From contig JBBHKE010003373.1 of the NCBI GenBank assembly GCA_037447655.1, positions 229,174-293,173 on the forward strand: 64,000 nucleotides of DNA, read 5' to 3'. How positions within the stretch are numbered: position 1 is the stretch's first letter; every line of letters begins with the position of its first letter. The position numbers and the translations under genes are program-made. The notes under the pieces are model-generated. The model searched no databases, had not been told where the DNA came from, and saw only the letters and a program-made list of their open reading frames with translations. Below, piece by piece: positions 1-10,474 of this stretch. This DNA comes from Zygnema cylindricum (taxonomy: Eukaryota > Streptophyta > Zygnematophyceae > Zygnematales > Zygnemataceae).

Positions 1-1076
1 GTCTGGGATATATCCGGATCAGCTCAGATCACTCAATCTATGTTTTCAAAGATGAGGAAGGTATTATATTTATTGCAATTTATTTTGATGATTTGCTTGT
101 TTTAAGTAAATCAATGGAAAAAATTAATAAACTGAAAACCGATCTTAATGGGAGATTTGAAATGAAGGATATCGGAGAAGCAAAATATATTTTGGGAATT
201 CAAGTAGAGAGAGACCGAAAAAGAAAAATTTTAAGATTGACTCAAAAAGAAGCAATAGGGAACATACTTGAAAAATTTCAAATGGATAAAGCTAATAGAT
301 GTACAACTCCAATGGAGTTGAAGAAGGGAAGTGAGGGGAGTGAGGAAGAAAGAGTCATAGTCTTAGACGAGGAATTATCTCCTGAAGAATAGAAATTCAT
401 GTAGACTATTCTTTACAAGCAAGTAGTGGGAAGTCTAATCTATTTTATGAATTGTACCCGGCCAGATTTAGCTGCAGCTGTAGGAGTGCTGAGTAGAAGT
501 CTAAATGCTCCCACTAAGAGGGATTGGGAGGCAGCTAAGAGAGTCATTAGATATTTGATAGGAACTAGGGATTTATGGTTGCATTTGGGTGGGGAGAATA
601 CTGACATCACTACTTGGAGTGATGCCAATTATGATGATGCTACGATGAGGAGATGCACTTCTGGATATATATTATATGTGGGTGATGGGGCTTGCTGTTG
701 GAGTAGCAAACAGCAAAAAGTTATTGCTCAGTCCACCATTGAGGCTGAGTATATGGCCTCTTGCTTTGCTGTAAAAGAATTGATGTGGGTCAAGTCTTTG
801 CTTGGTGAGCTTGGTCACCTTAAGAGTGGTGTGCAGAATTTTTTTTGTGATAATCAGGCAGCAATCGCTATTTCTGCCAATCCTAAACATCATTTTAAAG
901 CTAAACACATGGACATTAGACTCAGCTTTGTTAGAGAGAAAGTAGAAAACAAAATAATCAGTTTAGAGTACCGACCAGATAGTGAGATGGTAGCAGATAT
1001 GATGACCAAACCTGTGCCTTCCCCTAAGCTAATTTTCTGCAGGGAAAAGTGTGGTCTGAAATTAAAGATTGACTAG
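1..1076 (+). pseudogene. Copia 1 pol: end of reverse transcriptase plus RNase H
   Basis: This is the 3' part of a Ty1/copia polyprotein that enters from the left edge. The RT palm motif reads YFDD where copia 2 (29.4 kb) has YVDD, so the residue next to the catalytic aspartates has changed from V to F. The RNase H/connection part follows, with the copia-typical SSKQQKVIAQSTIEAEY and DNQAAIAI segments and the terminal MADMMTKP motif. Two TAG stops lie between RT and RNase H, at 390-392 and 402-404. The second is shared with copia 2. The frame closes at 1074-1076, just before the purine tract and LTR. The copy is defective. Family assignment is certain; activity is excluded for this copy alone. 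Confidence 0.9.
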
Positions 1077-1089
1077 AAAATAAGGGGAG

Positions 1090-2137
1090 TGTAGAAATTA
1101 ATGGTCTTTTAAAGTATTTTCTAGGTCTGAATAGAAATAAGAAAGAAGCCGAGGCAGTCTACCTCTAACTTCTCTCTCCAACTCTCAAACTTGTCGCAGT
1201 CACTGAGAAATTGGAGAGGGAGCTAGAGCCATGGCTACCTAGGCTATCCAGAGGTTTACGGGAAAATATATATTAGTTAGGGGTTTATTTACTAAAAGAT
1301 ATGTGCCGGCCACAGGATTTGATCCTAGTACCTACCGGCCGGCAGACCGCCGGTAGCCGTTAGCCTTAGCCGTTAAGTCTAGGAGTAGTATTACGTACTA
1401 TATGGTTTAATAATTATTTAAACATTTATACGTATGATAGTTCATTTAACTGTAAATGTTTACGGGAGACATATATCTAGTAAATGTAAAAGTACGGATT
1501 CCGGTACGGATAAGAAACCAATACCGCACATTTATTTCTTTAGTGAAACGAATACCGCGCATGTATTTATTACAGCTACAATTAAATGTGAATTTATTCG
1601 GAAGGCCGGAATTAACGCCGAGATCGCGGAAGAGGATTTTGGCGGTTTGTGGTCATCGCAACATCGGATGACACATGGCAAAATGAGATTGGATCGTGGC
1701 ATCTCCGAGGATTAAGGGAGCGAATCCGGACATACCACGTGTCGACATTTAGGCCATGTCGTACAGTGTTCGTACAGAAAGTACACCGGCAGCTGTACTT
1801 TTGTGTACGGAACTGAAATCTGATTGGCTCCGTACATTAGTAGATAGAGTCTGTGAGAGAGATAGGACTTAGAAAATTTAGAAGATATGACCCTCTCTCC
1901 CAGAGAGCTTCTGTACAAAAGGTCAACTTTGACCCTCTATAACTTACTGCTCAAGGGAGCAAATTCAGAGATTTTTGTTATCGACTCAGGGGAGTCTTGC
2001 CTTCACAAGGGTGAAGTTGGTCAGTGTTATTTTCTGCCAGGGTGGCAATTATTTTTGCTGAAACACAAAGGGGTCAGGGTAACCTTAGAGGCTTCTTGGA
2101 AGCTGTCCACTCTGAGGACTTATGGAGGTCTCAGAGT
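1090..2137 (+). repeat. 3' LTR of copia 1
   Basis: It starts TGTAGAAATT directly after a purine-rich tract (aataagggga) and ends at the family-wide LTR end ctcagagtt. It aligns along its length with the LTRs of copia 2 at 25022 and 30433. It contains CACGTG-core motifs and the 7-bp stem/25-nt loop structure at 1305-1343. Directly after its end the sequence reads as gypsy integrase, so copia 1 appears to have inserted into gypsy A. The other end lies outside the window, so no target duplication can be checked. Confidence 0.85.
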
Positions 2138-2138
2138 T

Positions 2139-2903
2139 TCACTTATCACCCTCAGACCGATGGTCAGACCGAAAGAGCGAATCGGACTTTGGAGGAGGCT
2201 TTGCGTGCTTATGTTTCGGTACACCAAACGGATTGGGTGAACCATTTGACGGCAATTGAGGTGGCGTATAACAGTGTAGTGCACTCGTCCACGAATGCTA
2301 CGCCATTTTCCCTCAATGGACGACAACCGACCCTTCCCCAAAATTTATTGGCAGCTGATTGCCCTACACCTGTAACTCTAGATTTTGCCAAAACGCTGCA
2401 AAGGAATCTGGAAAAGGCGGTGAAGGCGCTCCAGCTTGCAAAGGACCATCAAAATTCGCAAGCTGACACTCACCGAAAGGACATCATATTCATCGTGGGT
2501 TATAAGGTTCGTCTTAATATGGCAAATATGTCATTACCGGGTGCCCTCTCCAAGAAATTGGCACCGAAATTTTTGCGTCCATTCACTATTCTTTCAAAGG
2601 TGGGAGAGGTGGCCTTTAAATTAAATATTCTACAACAATGGCATATTCACAATGTTTTCTATGTTTCCCTACTCAAGCCGTTTCGCGACCCCGATTCGAT
2701 TTTCCCTAATCGACACTCGCATGTTCTGTTACCGCCCATTCAGGGTACCTCGGACGAGTACGAGGACGAGGAGATCCTTCAATCGCGTCGCCTTCCAAAT
2801 CTACCTACACACAATATTTTGTACGTTGCAAAGGCTACGGAGTTGAAGACGATTCTTGGGTGGACGAGACGGAGATGCATTCACCAAATTTACTGCACCG
2901 GTT
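2139..2903 (+). pseudogene. Gypsy A pol: integrase C-terminal part with chromodomain
   Basis: The reading begins inside the integrase core at YHPQTDGQTERANRTL, which carries the glutamate of the D,D,E triad. It continues through the GPY/F-like end (LKPFRDPD region, about 2670). A frameshift near 2810 separates it from the last part, which reads KGYGVEDDSWVDE at about 2827-2865 in another frame. This is the aromatic core of a chromodomain, so the element is a chromovirus-type Ty3/gypsy. In that group the chromodomain is thought to steer integration to marked chromatin. The 5' part (gag, protease, RT) is cut off by the copia 1 LTR and would lie left of the window. Confidence 0.85.
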
Positions 2904-3402
2904 TACGCAGAGTGCGGACACTCAGCTTAGCCGGAGGGGCAATCGCAAAAGACGCGATAAAGGATCGAATCGCAATGTCGCAACCATCGCAATCATCTTG
3001 GGGACTCGGCGAAACAACGTAGCGGCGATAATAACGGACCGCAGCACTATGGTTACGCAGCCACCGAAGCAAAGCATAGCAGCTGTGCCGTCAGAGAATC
3101 GGAGCGCTACCACTGCGCTGACAGGAAATCGCAACGGCGCAGTTGTGCACCACAACATTTGTGACGACGAACCCGCGGTTTCGTCGCAGCATCGCAATTT
3201 AAGAAATTTTGGACGCTGCGATACCCTCGCACGCTGCGATGTGTGGAAAAGTCCAACATTGAAACCCTCAACCCTCGCGGGTAAAGCCGCCATCAGCCTT
3301 CGCGACCAAACCAGTCGAAGTAGTTTGGAGAGTGTCTCCATCTACACAGCCAGCTTGACTTCCCTTCTCGAACTACCGGAATTATCCGACACAACAAAAT
3401 CC

Positions 3403-4580
3403 ATGGCGTCCTCGTCCTCTCCACCACCGAAAAGGAGGAGACCTGTACGGGTAGGGCAAGGAGAAGTGCCCCGTCCAGATGGATTGTTAGTGGCAGCGGA
3501 GGCCATGGTAGAGGTAGACCAGAGGAGGGAGGTAAGAGCAGGACCGGAACTAGAAGAGACGACCAATAGCGAGGCAGGGCCGGCGGAGACTAGTGGAGAG
3601 GAGGGGTCACAAAATTCACAAGACCCTGAGTACAACCCACTCCGAGAGGGGGATCAAGACGATGAAGAAGACCATGAACTCTTTGACGCGGATGAGCCGG
3701 AACGGGAACCGACACCCCCACAGATAGAGGAGCGTGCCTCATATCTGGAGGCGAAGAGGGATCCTAATAAAGAGAGCACCACAAACGTGCTGTCCTCGGA
3801 GAGTTCAGAAAAGAGGGTTGAGGCACAGTTTCCCAGCGGGGATGACGTATTTGTTCTACGACAGGATGAAGGGGAGACGGACGAGAAAAGTGAAAAAAGG
3901 GAAGAAATTCCCGACTACCTCTTCCCACTGCCTATCGACCCCCAACATCCAGACCTCGCCTTCAGTTTTGCCAAACACTTCTATTGGGATCCTTCGAATT
4001 GGCCAGCAACGTGGCGCACATGAAAACCTGGGGATCCTATTAATATTCTCGTCAGCGTGCCGTCCCACCCGGCCTGGAATTTCATGAGGACGAAGGACTT
4101 AGGGAATAACCATAAGGGTTATGTGCAGTTGAACTCTCATGCCCTACCGTTCGTGGAAGTAGTCGAATATCACTATCGATATCGGGTGGATGTCCCCAGG
4201 TTCCTCCGCCATTATCACCCGTGGGATGTCCGTCTTCATGACACCATTTCTCGAGCGAAGGTCACACGCGAGGCCGACGAGGTGGCGAAAGGAGCACGCA
4301 GGTTGAAGAACCTGAAACTCCCCAAGCCCTGGTACGTGAGGAACCTGCACCGGCGGCCATTCCGCCGCAACCCGAAGCACCAGCGGCGGCACCGGAGGAA
4401 GGGGAGGACCAAGTTCGGGAGCCGATCACTCGGAGACGCTTGGCAGTGGCGGACCATCATATTGTGCTGCTGGAGACCCGATGTGAGCAACTCCAAAATC
4501 AACTTGACACTTTGCGAAAGGAATTCGAGGAGTACAGTGAGGAGACATTCGGCATACTTCGTCAACTTCAGTTTCCGTGA
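3403..4580 (+). pseudogene. Additional ORF of gypsy A, downstream of the chromodomain
   Basis: An ORF of about 390 codons starts at ATG 3403 (context atccATGG) and lies between pol and the 3' LTR. In order it shows a Ser/Pro start with a basic nuclear-localisation-like PPPKRRR, a long acidic region (3500-3900), a structured-looking core (about 3905-4290, with DLAFSFAKHFYW, NFMRTKDLGN and HYRYRVDVP), a Pro/Ala/Glu linker, and a C-terminal coiled coil (ITRRRLAVADH to LRQLQFP, about 4420-4577). There is one in-frame TGA at 4021 (copy B has Arg there) and one frameshift near 4320. Homology to 61392-63778 in gypsy B shows this was a real protein. I recognise no family. The position is that of env in retroviruses, but I see no signal peptide or membrane segment. 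Confidence 0.7.
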
Positions 4581-4788
4581 GTATGTAAGGTTCAACGGGA
4601 CGCATCCTTCGAAGCGACAATGCGGTACCACAAGGGCCCCACATACATGCGGTGCGGAAGATGGCAGGACGTGAATATATGAAAGTGAGGCGCCCCTCTT
4701 CGCTGAAACTCTAGAAACCAAACGTACTTTACACCACAGGGTTGCAGAAATGCATACAACGGGACGCTGAATCCTGAGTGGAAGGCAC

Positions 4789-5245
4789 TATAACAGGGTT
4801 ACAGAAATGCGCACAATATTGTTAGTGGCGAGGCTGCTGTGGTTGCGGTCCCAGAGCAGCGCAGCTGCGACGCCAGAGTAACACAGCAGAGCAACGTAGC
4901 AACTTAGTAGCGTAGTATATCAACTCAGCGTAGCAGCATAGCAACGCTGCAGAATGTAGATAAAACTGAATAGTTTTAGAAATATAATTTGGATAGATCT
5001 CGGTGGACCGTGAAGTCCACGTGTACATGTGTATAGTATTGGGTTGACTAGTGGATGGATAGTTTAAATAGTAAAGTAGACCTAGTCAAGAGGTAGACTC
5101 TCTAAGTAGACCTTCGCAGCGAGCTATCAACTTGTAATCTTTCTTCCGATTAATAAAGCTTGACCTTTATCTGTGAGTGTTGTGTGCTCTTGCTGTTGCT
5201 ACGAGGAGATCCTTGGAGTCTTTCCGCTGTGCATTATAGTGTGTG
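4789..5245 (+). repeat. LTR of gypsy A
   Basis: It starts near TATAACAGGG and matches the reverse complement of 60880-61339 next to gypsy B, which starts TGTAACAAGG. Shared landmarks are ggttacag, a run rich in GCAGCATAGCAAC words, gtccacgtgtacat, a polyadenylation-like AATAAA at about 5152-5157, and a tail near gctgtgca. The 3' edge is approximate. Confidence 0.7.
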
Positions 5246-5289
5246 GTGGGTTACTATTTTGTCCGTTTTCATTGTTCGTCCGCAGTACG

Positions 5290-5660
5290 GAAGGCCGTAC
5301 TGCTGGCACGGTATAGCTTTGCCGCCCGTCGCGTTACTGACCTATGTACTGCTGGCATAATTCTATGTTGTCGCCGGCTGGCCTGATTTTAAGATGCCGA
5401 CAGTTGGCGTGATTCTACGCTGTCGACAGTTGGCATAATTATAGGCTACCGCCCGTTTGCTAGCAATTTTCTACACTGCCACCGGCTGGCAATTTTCTAC
5501 GTTGCCGCCGGCTAGCAATTTCCTACGTTGCCGGCCGCTGGAAATTTTCGACGGTGCCACCGGCTGCCAACTTTCTACGCTGCCGCCGGCTGGCATAATT
5601 ATAAGCTGCCGCCGGGTGCCATAATTCTACTCTTGCCACCCGTCGCGACGGCTGTAAATA
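5290..5660. repeat. Degenerate 27-30-bp minisatellite
   Basis: About ten units of the type ctggcaattttctacgttgc plus cgccgg follow one another with substitutions. The words gctgccgccggctggca resemble half of the 50-bp satellite to the right, so this is probably a shortened derivative of it. No ORF of note is present. Confidence 0.75.
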
Positions 5661-5782
5661 TTGCCGTACGGTTGGCGTAATATGACACTGCCAGCCGTCG
5701 GTGTACACACCGCCGTACCACTAACGTAATATAACGTTGCCAACCGTCGGTGTACAGACCGCCAGACCTCTGGCACAATGTA
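5661..5782. repeat. 50-bp satellite, left block
   Basis: Two to three diverged units (cgtacc...taatataacgttgccaacc...gtacagaccgc) of the same family as 7538-8080. The block is interrupted by the MITE at 5783-6335. It continues at 6336-6368 and after the solo LTR. Confidence 0.75.
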
Positions 5783-6335
5783 CACCGCGAATCGTTATTA
5801 GTGTCAATAACTCTAATTTGGGTACTTAAAATTTTGATTTTTTTCCTCAAATAGGATAGATGATTTTAATTTTTCCTTGACGTTAATTAAGGTACCGTAC
5901 AAAATAGCGTAAAAAACGAAAGACAGCAAAATCTAAATAGTGTGGTGTACGGTCGATGTCAGACCGTACATAAATGTACCTTTTCAAGTGAAATTTTTAC
6001 AAAAAATGAATTAAATCAGATGCGCACGCATAGGAACGTGCGCTCAAAAAACGGAATTAGTTTGACACGTAAATTAGTCTAACACGTAAATTAGTCTAAC
6101 ATGTACAGATATTTAAATTTCACGATGGTGTACGATTTCTAATATTTTGTACGAATACATATGCTAAGGTCTACAAAAGTACAGAGAATATTTCATTTTT
6201 GCTGTTCCCAAATTAGCATTAAGCCGAAATTACAATACACCTTTTAAAAAAAAAAACAAATTCTTAATTAGCATCAATTACGGTAAATTACCTTCAACAC
6301 TATTTAAACTTTGATACTAATAACGATTCGCGGTG
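5783..6335. mobile_element. MITE with CACCGCGAATCG terminal inverted repeats and TA target
   Basis: The left end is CACCGCGAATCGTTATTAGT and the right end is its reverse complement (ending 6335), giving terminal inverted repeats of about 24 bp. TA flanks both sides (5781-5782 and 6336-6337). Removing the element with one TA restores a normal satellite unit (cacaatg-TA-acgttgccgtg). That shows insertion directly. The TA duplication fits Tc1/mariner-type mobilisation. There is no coding capacity. An inverted-orientation relative lies at 24137-24651. Confidence 0.85.
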
Positions 6336-6368
6336 TAACGTTGCCGTGCGATCGTCCGCAGTATAGAC

Positions 6369-7532
6369 TGTTGATATTTGAGTATTTTCTAGGTCTGTAT
6401 TATAATAGGAAAAATGTAGAGGCGGTCTACCTCTAACTCCCTTTACCAAGCCCCCACACTTGTTGTAGTCACTGAAGGCTGGGTAGGGTGATAGGGCCAT
6501 GGCTGCCTAAAGCTTTGTAGCAGACAGTTAGCAGAAAATAGATGGGTTTACTAAAAGTATTGACGGACCCAGGTATAGATCCTGGTACCTGTCGTCCGTC
6601 AATGTAGCCGTTAGCTTTGTCCGTTTAGTCTAGGACTAGTGCTTTGACATGCAGGGTTTGATAATTATATAAATATATACACGTAGACGAATTCATTTAA
6701 CGGCGCAAAAAGATCCTTAGTACATAGAAACAGTTTAGTGAAGTATGGTTTACGCGAAACTGATACCGCGCATTTGTTTCGACGGCGAAACAAATACCGC
6801 GCACTTATTTTCGACGGGTAAGAATGGATACCAGATTTAATCGACGGCCGTGGTGCTAGCCGAGATTCCGGAATGGCCGCCTTGGCGTTTTCTGACGCCG
6901 CCACTCTGGATGACACGTGGAAATGCGCTGGAGGATTGCGGAATCTCCGGAGCGCAAGATAACAAGCTTGGGTGTGACATTTGTCACTCGTATGGTCTTG
7001 TCGTACAATTTCCGTACAGAAAGTACTCCGGCGCCTGTACTTTTATGTACGGTACAGTCCTGTGATTGGCGCCGTACTTCAGTAGAAGGGGTTTAGAGAG
7101 GGACTATAACTTAGAATATTTCTGGTAGGTAGATGCCTCTCCCAGAGAGCACCTTGTATAAATGGCAAACTTTGGCCAACCATAACTATCAATTCAGTTG
7201 ACCAAATTCAGTGATTCTTGTTGCTGCGGACTCAAGGGAGTCCACGCTACACAGGGGTGTAGTCGGTCAGAGTTTTTGCCTGCCTGGGTGGCTGCATTTC
7301 TAAGGGAAAGTCAAAGTGGGGAATGTTATCCTAAACTCATATTCTAACTTTGCATTCTGTAGTGAAACTGAGCACACAGAAAGTCTTATTTCACAGGGGT
7401 GAAGCTGTAATGGGGTTCTGATTGTCAAGGGGTCAATCATTTGGGTTTATATTAACTTGGAGTCGGCACTATCTAGATTAGCTTCCTTTGGACCTGCGAA
7501 TTCCGTGTGGCAATGGAGCCCATAGAATTTCA
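6369..7532 (+). mobile_element. Solo copia LTR with 5-bp target duplication
   Basis: It starts TGTTGATATT and ends GAATTTCA, and is flanked by TAGAC on both sides (6364-6368 and 7533-7537). The interior aligns with the other copia LTRs: tattttctaggtct, the tgtagtcactgaag/gccatggctgcct block, the stem-loop at 6562-6600, tgacacgtgg, and the ctcccagagag block. No internal copia sequence is present, so it is a solo LTR left by LTR-LTR recombination. It lies inside a satellite unit. Confidence 0.9.
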
Positions 7533-7537
7533 TAGAC

Positions 7538-8080
7538 CACCGTACCGCTGCCACAACGTGACGTTGCCATGCGTTAGCGGTACAGACCGCCGTACCAAAG
7601 GCACAACGTGACGTTGCCGTGCGTCAGCGGCACAGACCCGCACTGCTGGCACAACGTGACATTGCCGTGCATCAGCGGTATAGAACGCCGTACCGCTGGC
7701 ACAACGTGACGTTGCCGTGCGTCAGCGCTACAGACCGCCGTACCGAAGGCACAACATGATGTTGCCGTGCGTCAGCGGTACAGAAAGCCGTACCGCTGGC
7801 ACAACGTGACGTTGCCGTGCGTCAGCGGTACAGACCGCCGTACCAAAGGCACAACGTGACGTTGTTGTGCGTCAGCGGTACAGACCGCCGTACCGCTGGC
7901 ACAACGTGTCGTTGTCGTGTGTCAGCGGTACAGACCGCTGTACAGTTGGCAAAACGTGACGTTGCCGTGCGTAAGCGGTACAGACCGCCGTACCGCTGGC
8001 ACAATGTGACGCTGCCGTGCGTTAGCAGGACAGACCGCCGTACCGCTAGCACAATGTGATGTTGCCGTGCTTCCGCAGTA
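7538..8080. repeat. 50-bp satellite, about ten units, each able to form a hairpin
   Basis: The unit of about 50 bp runs acgttgccgtgcgtcagcgg, then tacagaccgccgtaccgctg, then gcacaacgtg. Most units hold the inverted repeat CAGCGGTAC / GTACCGCTG with an 8-nt loop (for example 7873-7881 with 7890-7898). Open reading frames across it are by-products of the repeat. Confidence 0.9.
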
Positions 8081-9480
8081 CGGGCATGATAAACTGGACA
8101 GGTACATGCCTGTGTAACGGGCATTGATTTACTAGTTCTTCAAAAACGAAAAAGTGCATTCTGAACATGATGTCCGATGGCGGACGGTAGTTAGCGTCTG
8201 GTTTTCGCAGCTGTCGAGTTTTGACGCATAGAACTGCATCTTTTGTCCGCCGCTACGCTCCAAAACGGCCGAAACCGACCGTCCCAACCGTCACCTCCGC
8301 GATTTTTGTCATTTTATGAAATTTGGCGTACGGATCCCAGAATTTTTGACATCGTTTTCCCCTTTTTTAATGTGTGAACCACGCAAACGTGTCCTACATG
8401 ACGCAAATATGATGTCGTCTTATCTCACTTGAAGAATTTTGAAATTTTCGTCCCATTAACATGCGATGTAGTGCGAAAGAAACTGGCGACTCGTAGTAGA
8501 TTTGCGATACAATGCGGAAGGAGCAGTACAACCATTCGCTAGTAGCATTAATACAGAATAAACACTACTTTTAGTACTAAATTACGTTTTTGATGGTGGC
8601 GTATTTTGGGCCACTTCACTGAATAGTGTTATGAACATTAATTTATCATTCCGGACCAGAAAAAACACTTCAGGCGGCTTGTTCTACTTCTCCCATTTCT
8701 TTTGCAAATATGTCGGTTTTCTCTACCCATATCAAGATGCCCATTACGCGTCTGATAACTAATTTCAAATATGGTGGTCACCGCCATTCGATCTGAGCGT
8801 TTAGAGATGTTTCCCTTCGATTATTTACATGGTCCTCCTCTCCTATGAGGGCCTTCGCTTTAAAGCCTAAGCACACACAACAGGACAAGTTTTTGAACAA
8901 ATAACAGCTTTTGAAAGCTGCACAAATACCTGTTGTTAGAATCATATCTCTGAGCAATCAACAGCAGTAGTTTACATAGAAGTTTTTTGAAATTGCGATC
9001 GAATACCGACTGTGTTCCTGTCCAGGAATCCTTCACGCACTTCCTCGTGTACAAAAAGAACTGTCCTGGAAATATGCCAATTTTGATCTTTCAATGAAAG
9101 GTCTTGACAAGCGATCATAGCCAGATTGTGCAAGTAGTCCACAATAGAGAGACGGACGCCAAAAAAAGTCAAACAAAAAACACCTTACAAGTTTCAGTTT
9201 ATTTAGAGAGCAGAGTAGTCAGCACATACTTAAATATAATCGCAGGACCAGTTTGTAAAAAGCCAAAAAGCAGCTTGACAATCAGTTAAACATACATCCA
9301 AAGACTATCTTCTGCATAATAAATGAAAAAGGTCAAACATTTTCTCCTGGAATACAGAAAAACTATAATGCCGAATGATTGAAACCTAACATCTTGGTGT
9401 TATTAATGGCTGACTTATGATTACCATATAGACAAAAACATTTCAAAAAACTGAACAGGTAGATTACTTAACTGCTTACA
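8081..9480. other. Intergenic, no gene seen
   Basis: I find no ORF with recognisable homology, RNA gene or complete mobile element here. The right part (about 9200-9748) is probably 3' untranslated or downstream sequence of the minus-strand BRCT/PHD gene. Confidence 0.5.
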
Positions 9481-9530
9481 GAAAATTTGGTGAAAATTAC
9501 TGCTGCTTCGATGCATGAAGCCAGATCAGT

Positions 9531-9536
9531 TTTATT
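9531..9536 (-). terminator. Possible polyadenylation signal of the BRCT/PHD gene
   Basis: AATAAA on the minus strand, about 215 nt past the stop codon at 9749-9751. A second AATAAA lies at 9198-9203. Either could serve; the sequence alone does not decide. Confidence 0.3.
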
Positions 9537-9748
9537 AAAATAATTAATAAAAAACCATCGAAAAGTAGATACCATCTAATCAACACTAAAACAGAGGAGA
9601 CAGGCCGGCTCAAACTTAAAAACCAGACCAACCTAGAGGGGAATTGAGCCCTCTCTAGTACAGCATTGTCAACAACAACTGTGCATGATGTTAAAGTTAA
9701 AATAGAGTGTACTGCTATAATACAACCCAACCTGCATAACAAATAATA

Positions 9749-10474
9749 TCAAGCACTAAAAATATCATCAGCCTTCTTTTCTTTTCTATCTCTACATTGA
9801 AAGCAGAACCAATCGTCCACTGGTACACCTAAAAGTGGTGGATTTAAGCAGTAAATGTGCCAACCCTTATTGCAGCCTTTCCCTTTATCATCTCCACAGA
9901 GCAGCAAGATATCGGGATCATCTGCTTTACCACAAACTTCACACCCTGTGTCCTCTTCTTCGCTCAGAACATTGGTATATTTTTTGTAACAGCTCCCACC
10001 GAGTTCTTGAGACTCTTCACTTTCTGCACCTGATTGCCCCTCACAAGGGTCAGCAACAGCCGGAGTGCATTCGGGCTCTAACTTAATTTGTGCATTCCGA
10101 GGAGACGTTTGTTTCATAAGCTTCTTTTCCATCTTTGTCCCAGCTTGCTTACAAGACCGCTTTCTATTCGACTGACTGCTTGTTCGTCTCTCTTTCTTTA
10201 AATTTATTGCCGAATCTCGTACTTTCTTCTGTGCATCCACTCGTTTACCAGGAGCACTGACCTCCGTATTAGTATTAGTATTCGGATTTGTTTCCTCCAA
10301 ACGCTTCTTGAGTCGTGCCAACGCAGCCTGGGCCAGAGGAGCTGTGTCAAAAAGAGAGTATTGGCCAAGAGGTTCTCCTGGCTTTGCAATATACTCCACC
10401 AGGTATTCAGCTGTCACACATGCCACTCCATTGTTTATAAAGCTCAAAACCCAGGGATCGTCTGCTGGAGTCTC
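9749..10474 (-). CDS. Last exon: BRCT end and C-terminal PHD finger
   Basis: The acceptor is tgcag before 10474. The exon opens with a two-base codon remainder that joins exon 10847-10955. The first part (WVLSFINNGVACVTAEYLVEYI) is the final helix region of a BRCT domain. A basic, lysine-rich linker follows. The PHD finger is C4HC3: C-E-V-C, LLLCGDD...CNKGWH, YCLNPPLLGVP and WFCFQC, with all eight zinc ligands present. PHD fingers read histone H3 tails. The frame ends FSA-stop at 9749. Confidence 0.85.
   Translation of the reverse strand, partial: ETPADDPWVLSFINNGVACVTAEYLVEYIAKPGEPLGQYSLFDTAPLAQAALARLKKRLEETNPNTNTNTEVSAPGKRVDAQKKVRDSAINLKKERRTSSQSNRKRSCKQAGTKMEKKLMKQTSPRNAQIKLEPECTPAVADPCEGQSGAESEESQELGGSCYKKYTNVLSEEEDTGCEVCGKADDPDILLLCGDDKGKGCNKGWHIYCLNPPLLGVPVDDWFCFQCRDRKEKKADDIFSA

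Noticed and set aside
3403-4580. Additional gypsy ORF as an envelope gene
   Set aside because: Correct position, but no signal peptide, membrane segment or glycosylation-rich ectodomain; it has an NLS-like start and a coiled coil.
7538-8080. Regularly spaced repeats as a CRISPR array
   Set aside because: Units are contiguous tandem repeats without unique spacers, in a eukaryotic genome and without cas genes.
7817-8124. 80- and 100-codon ORFs in the satellite
   Set aside because: Repeat translation; period not tied to codons.
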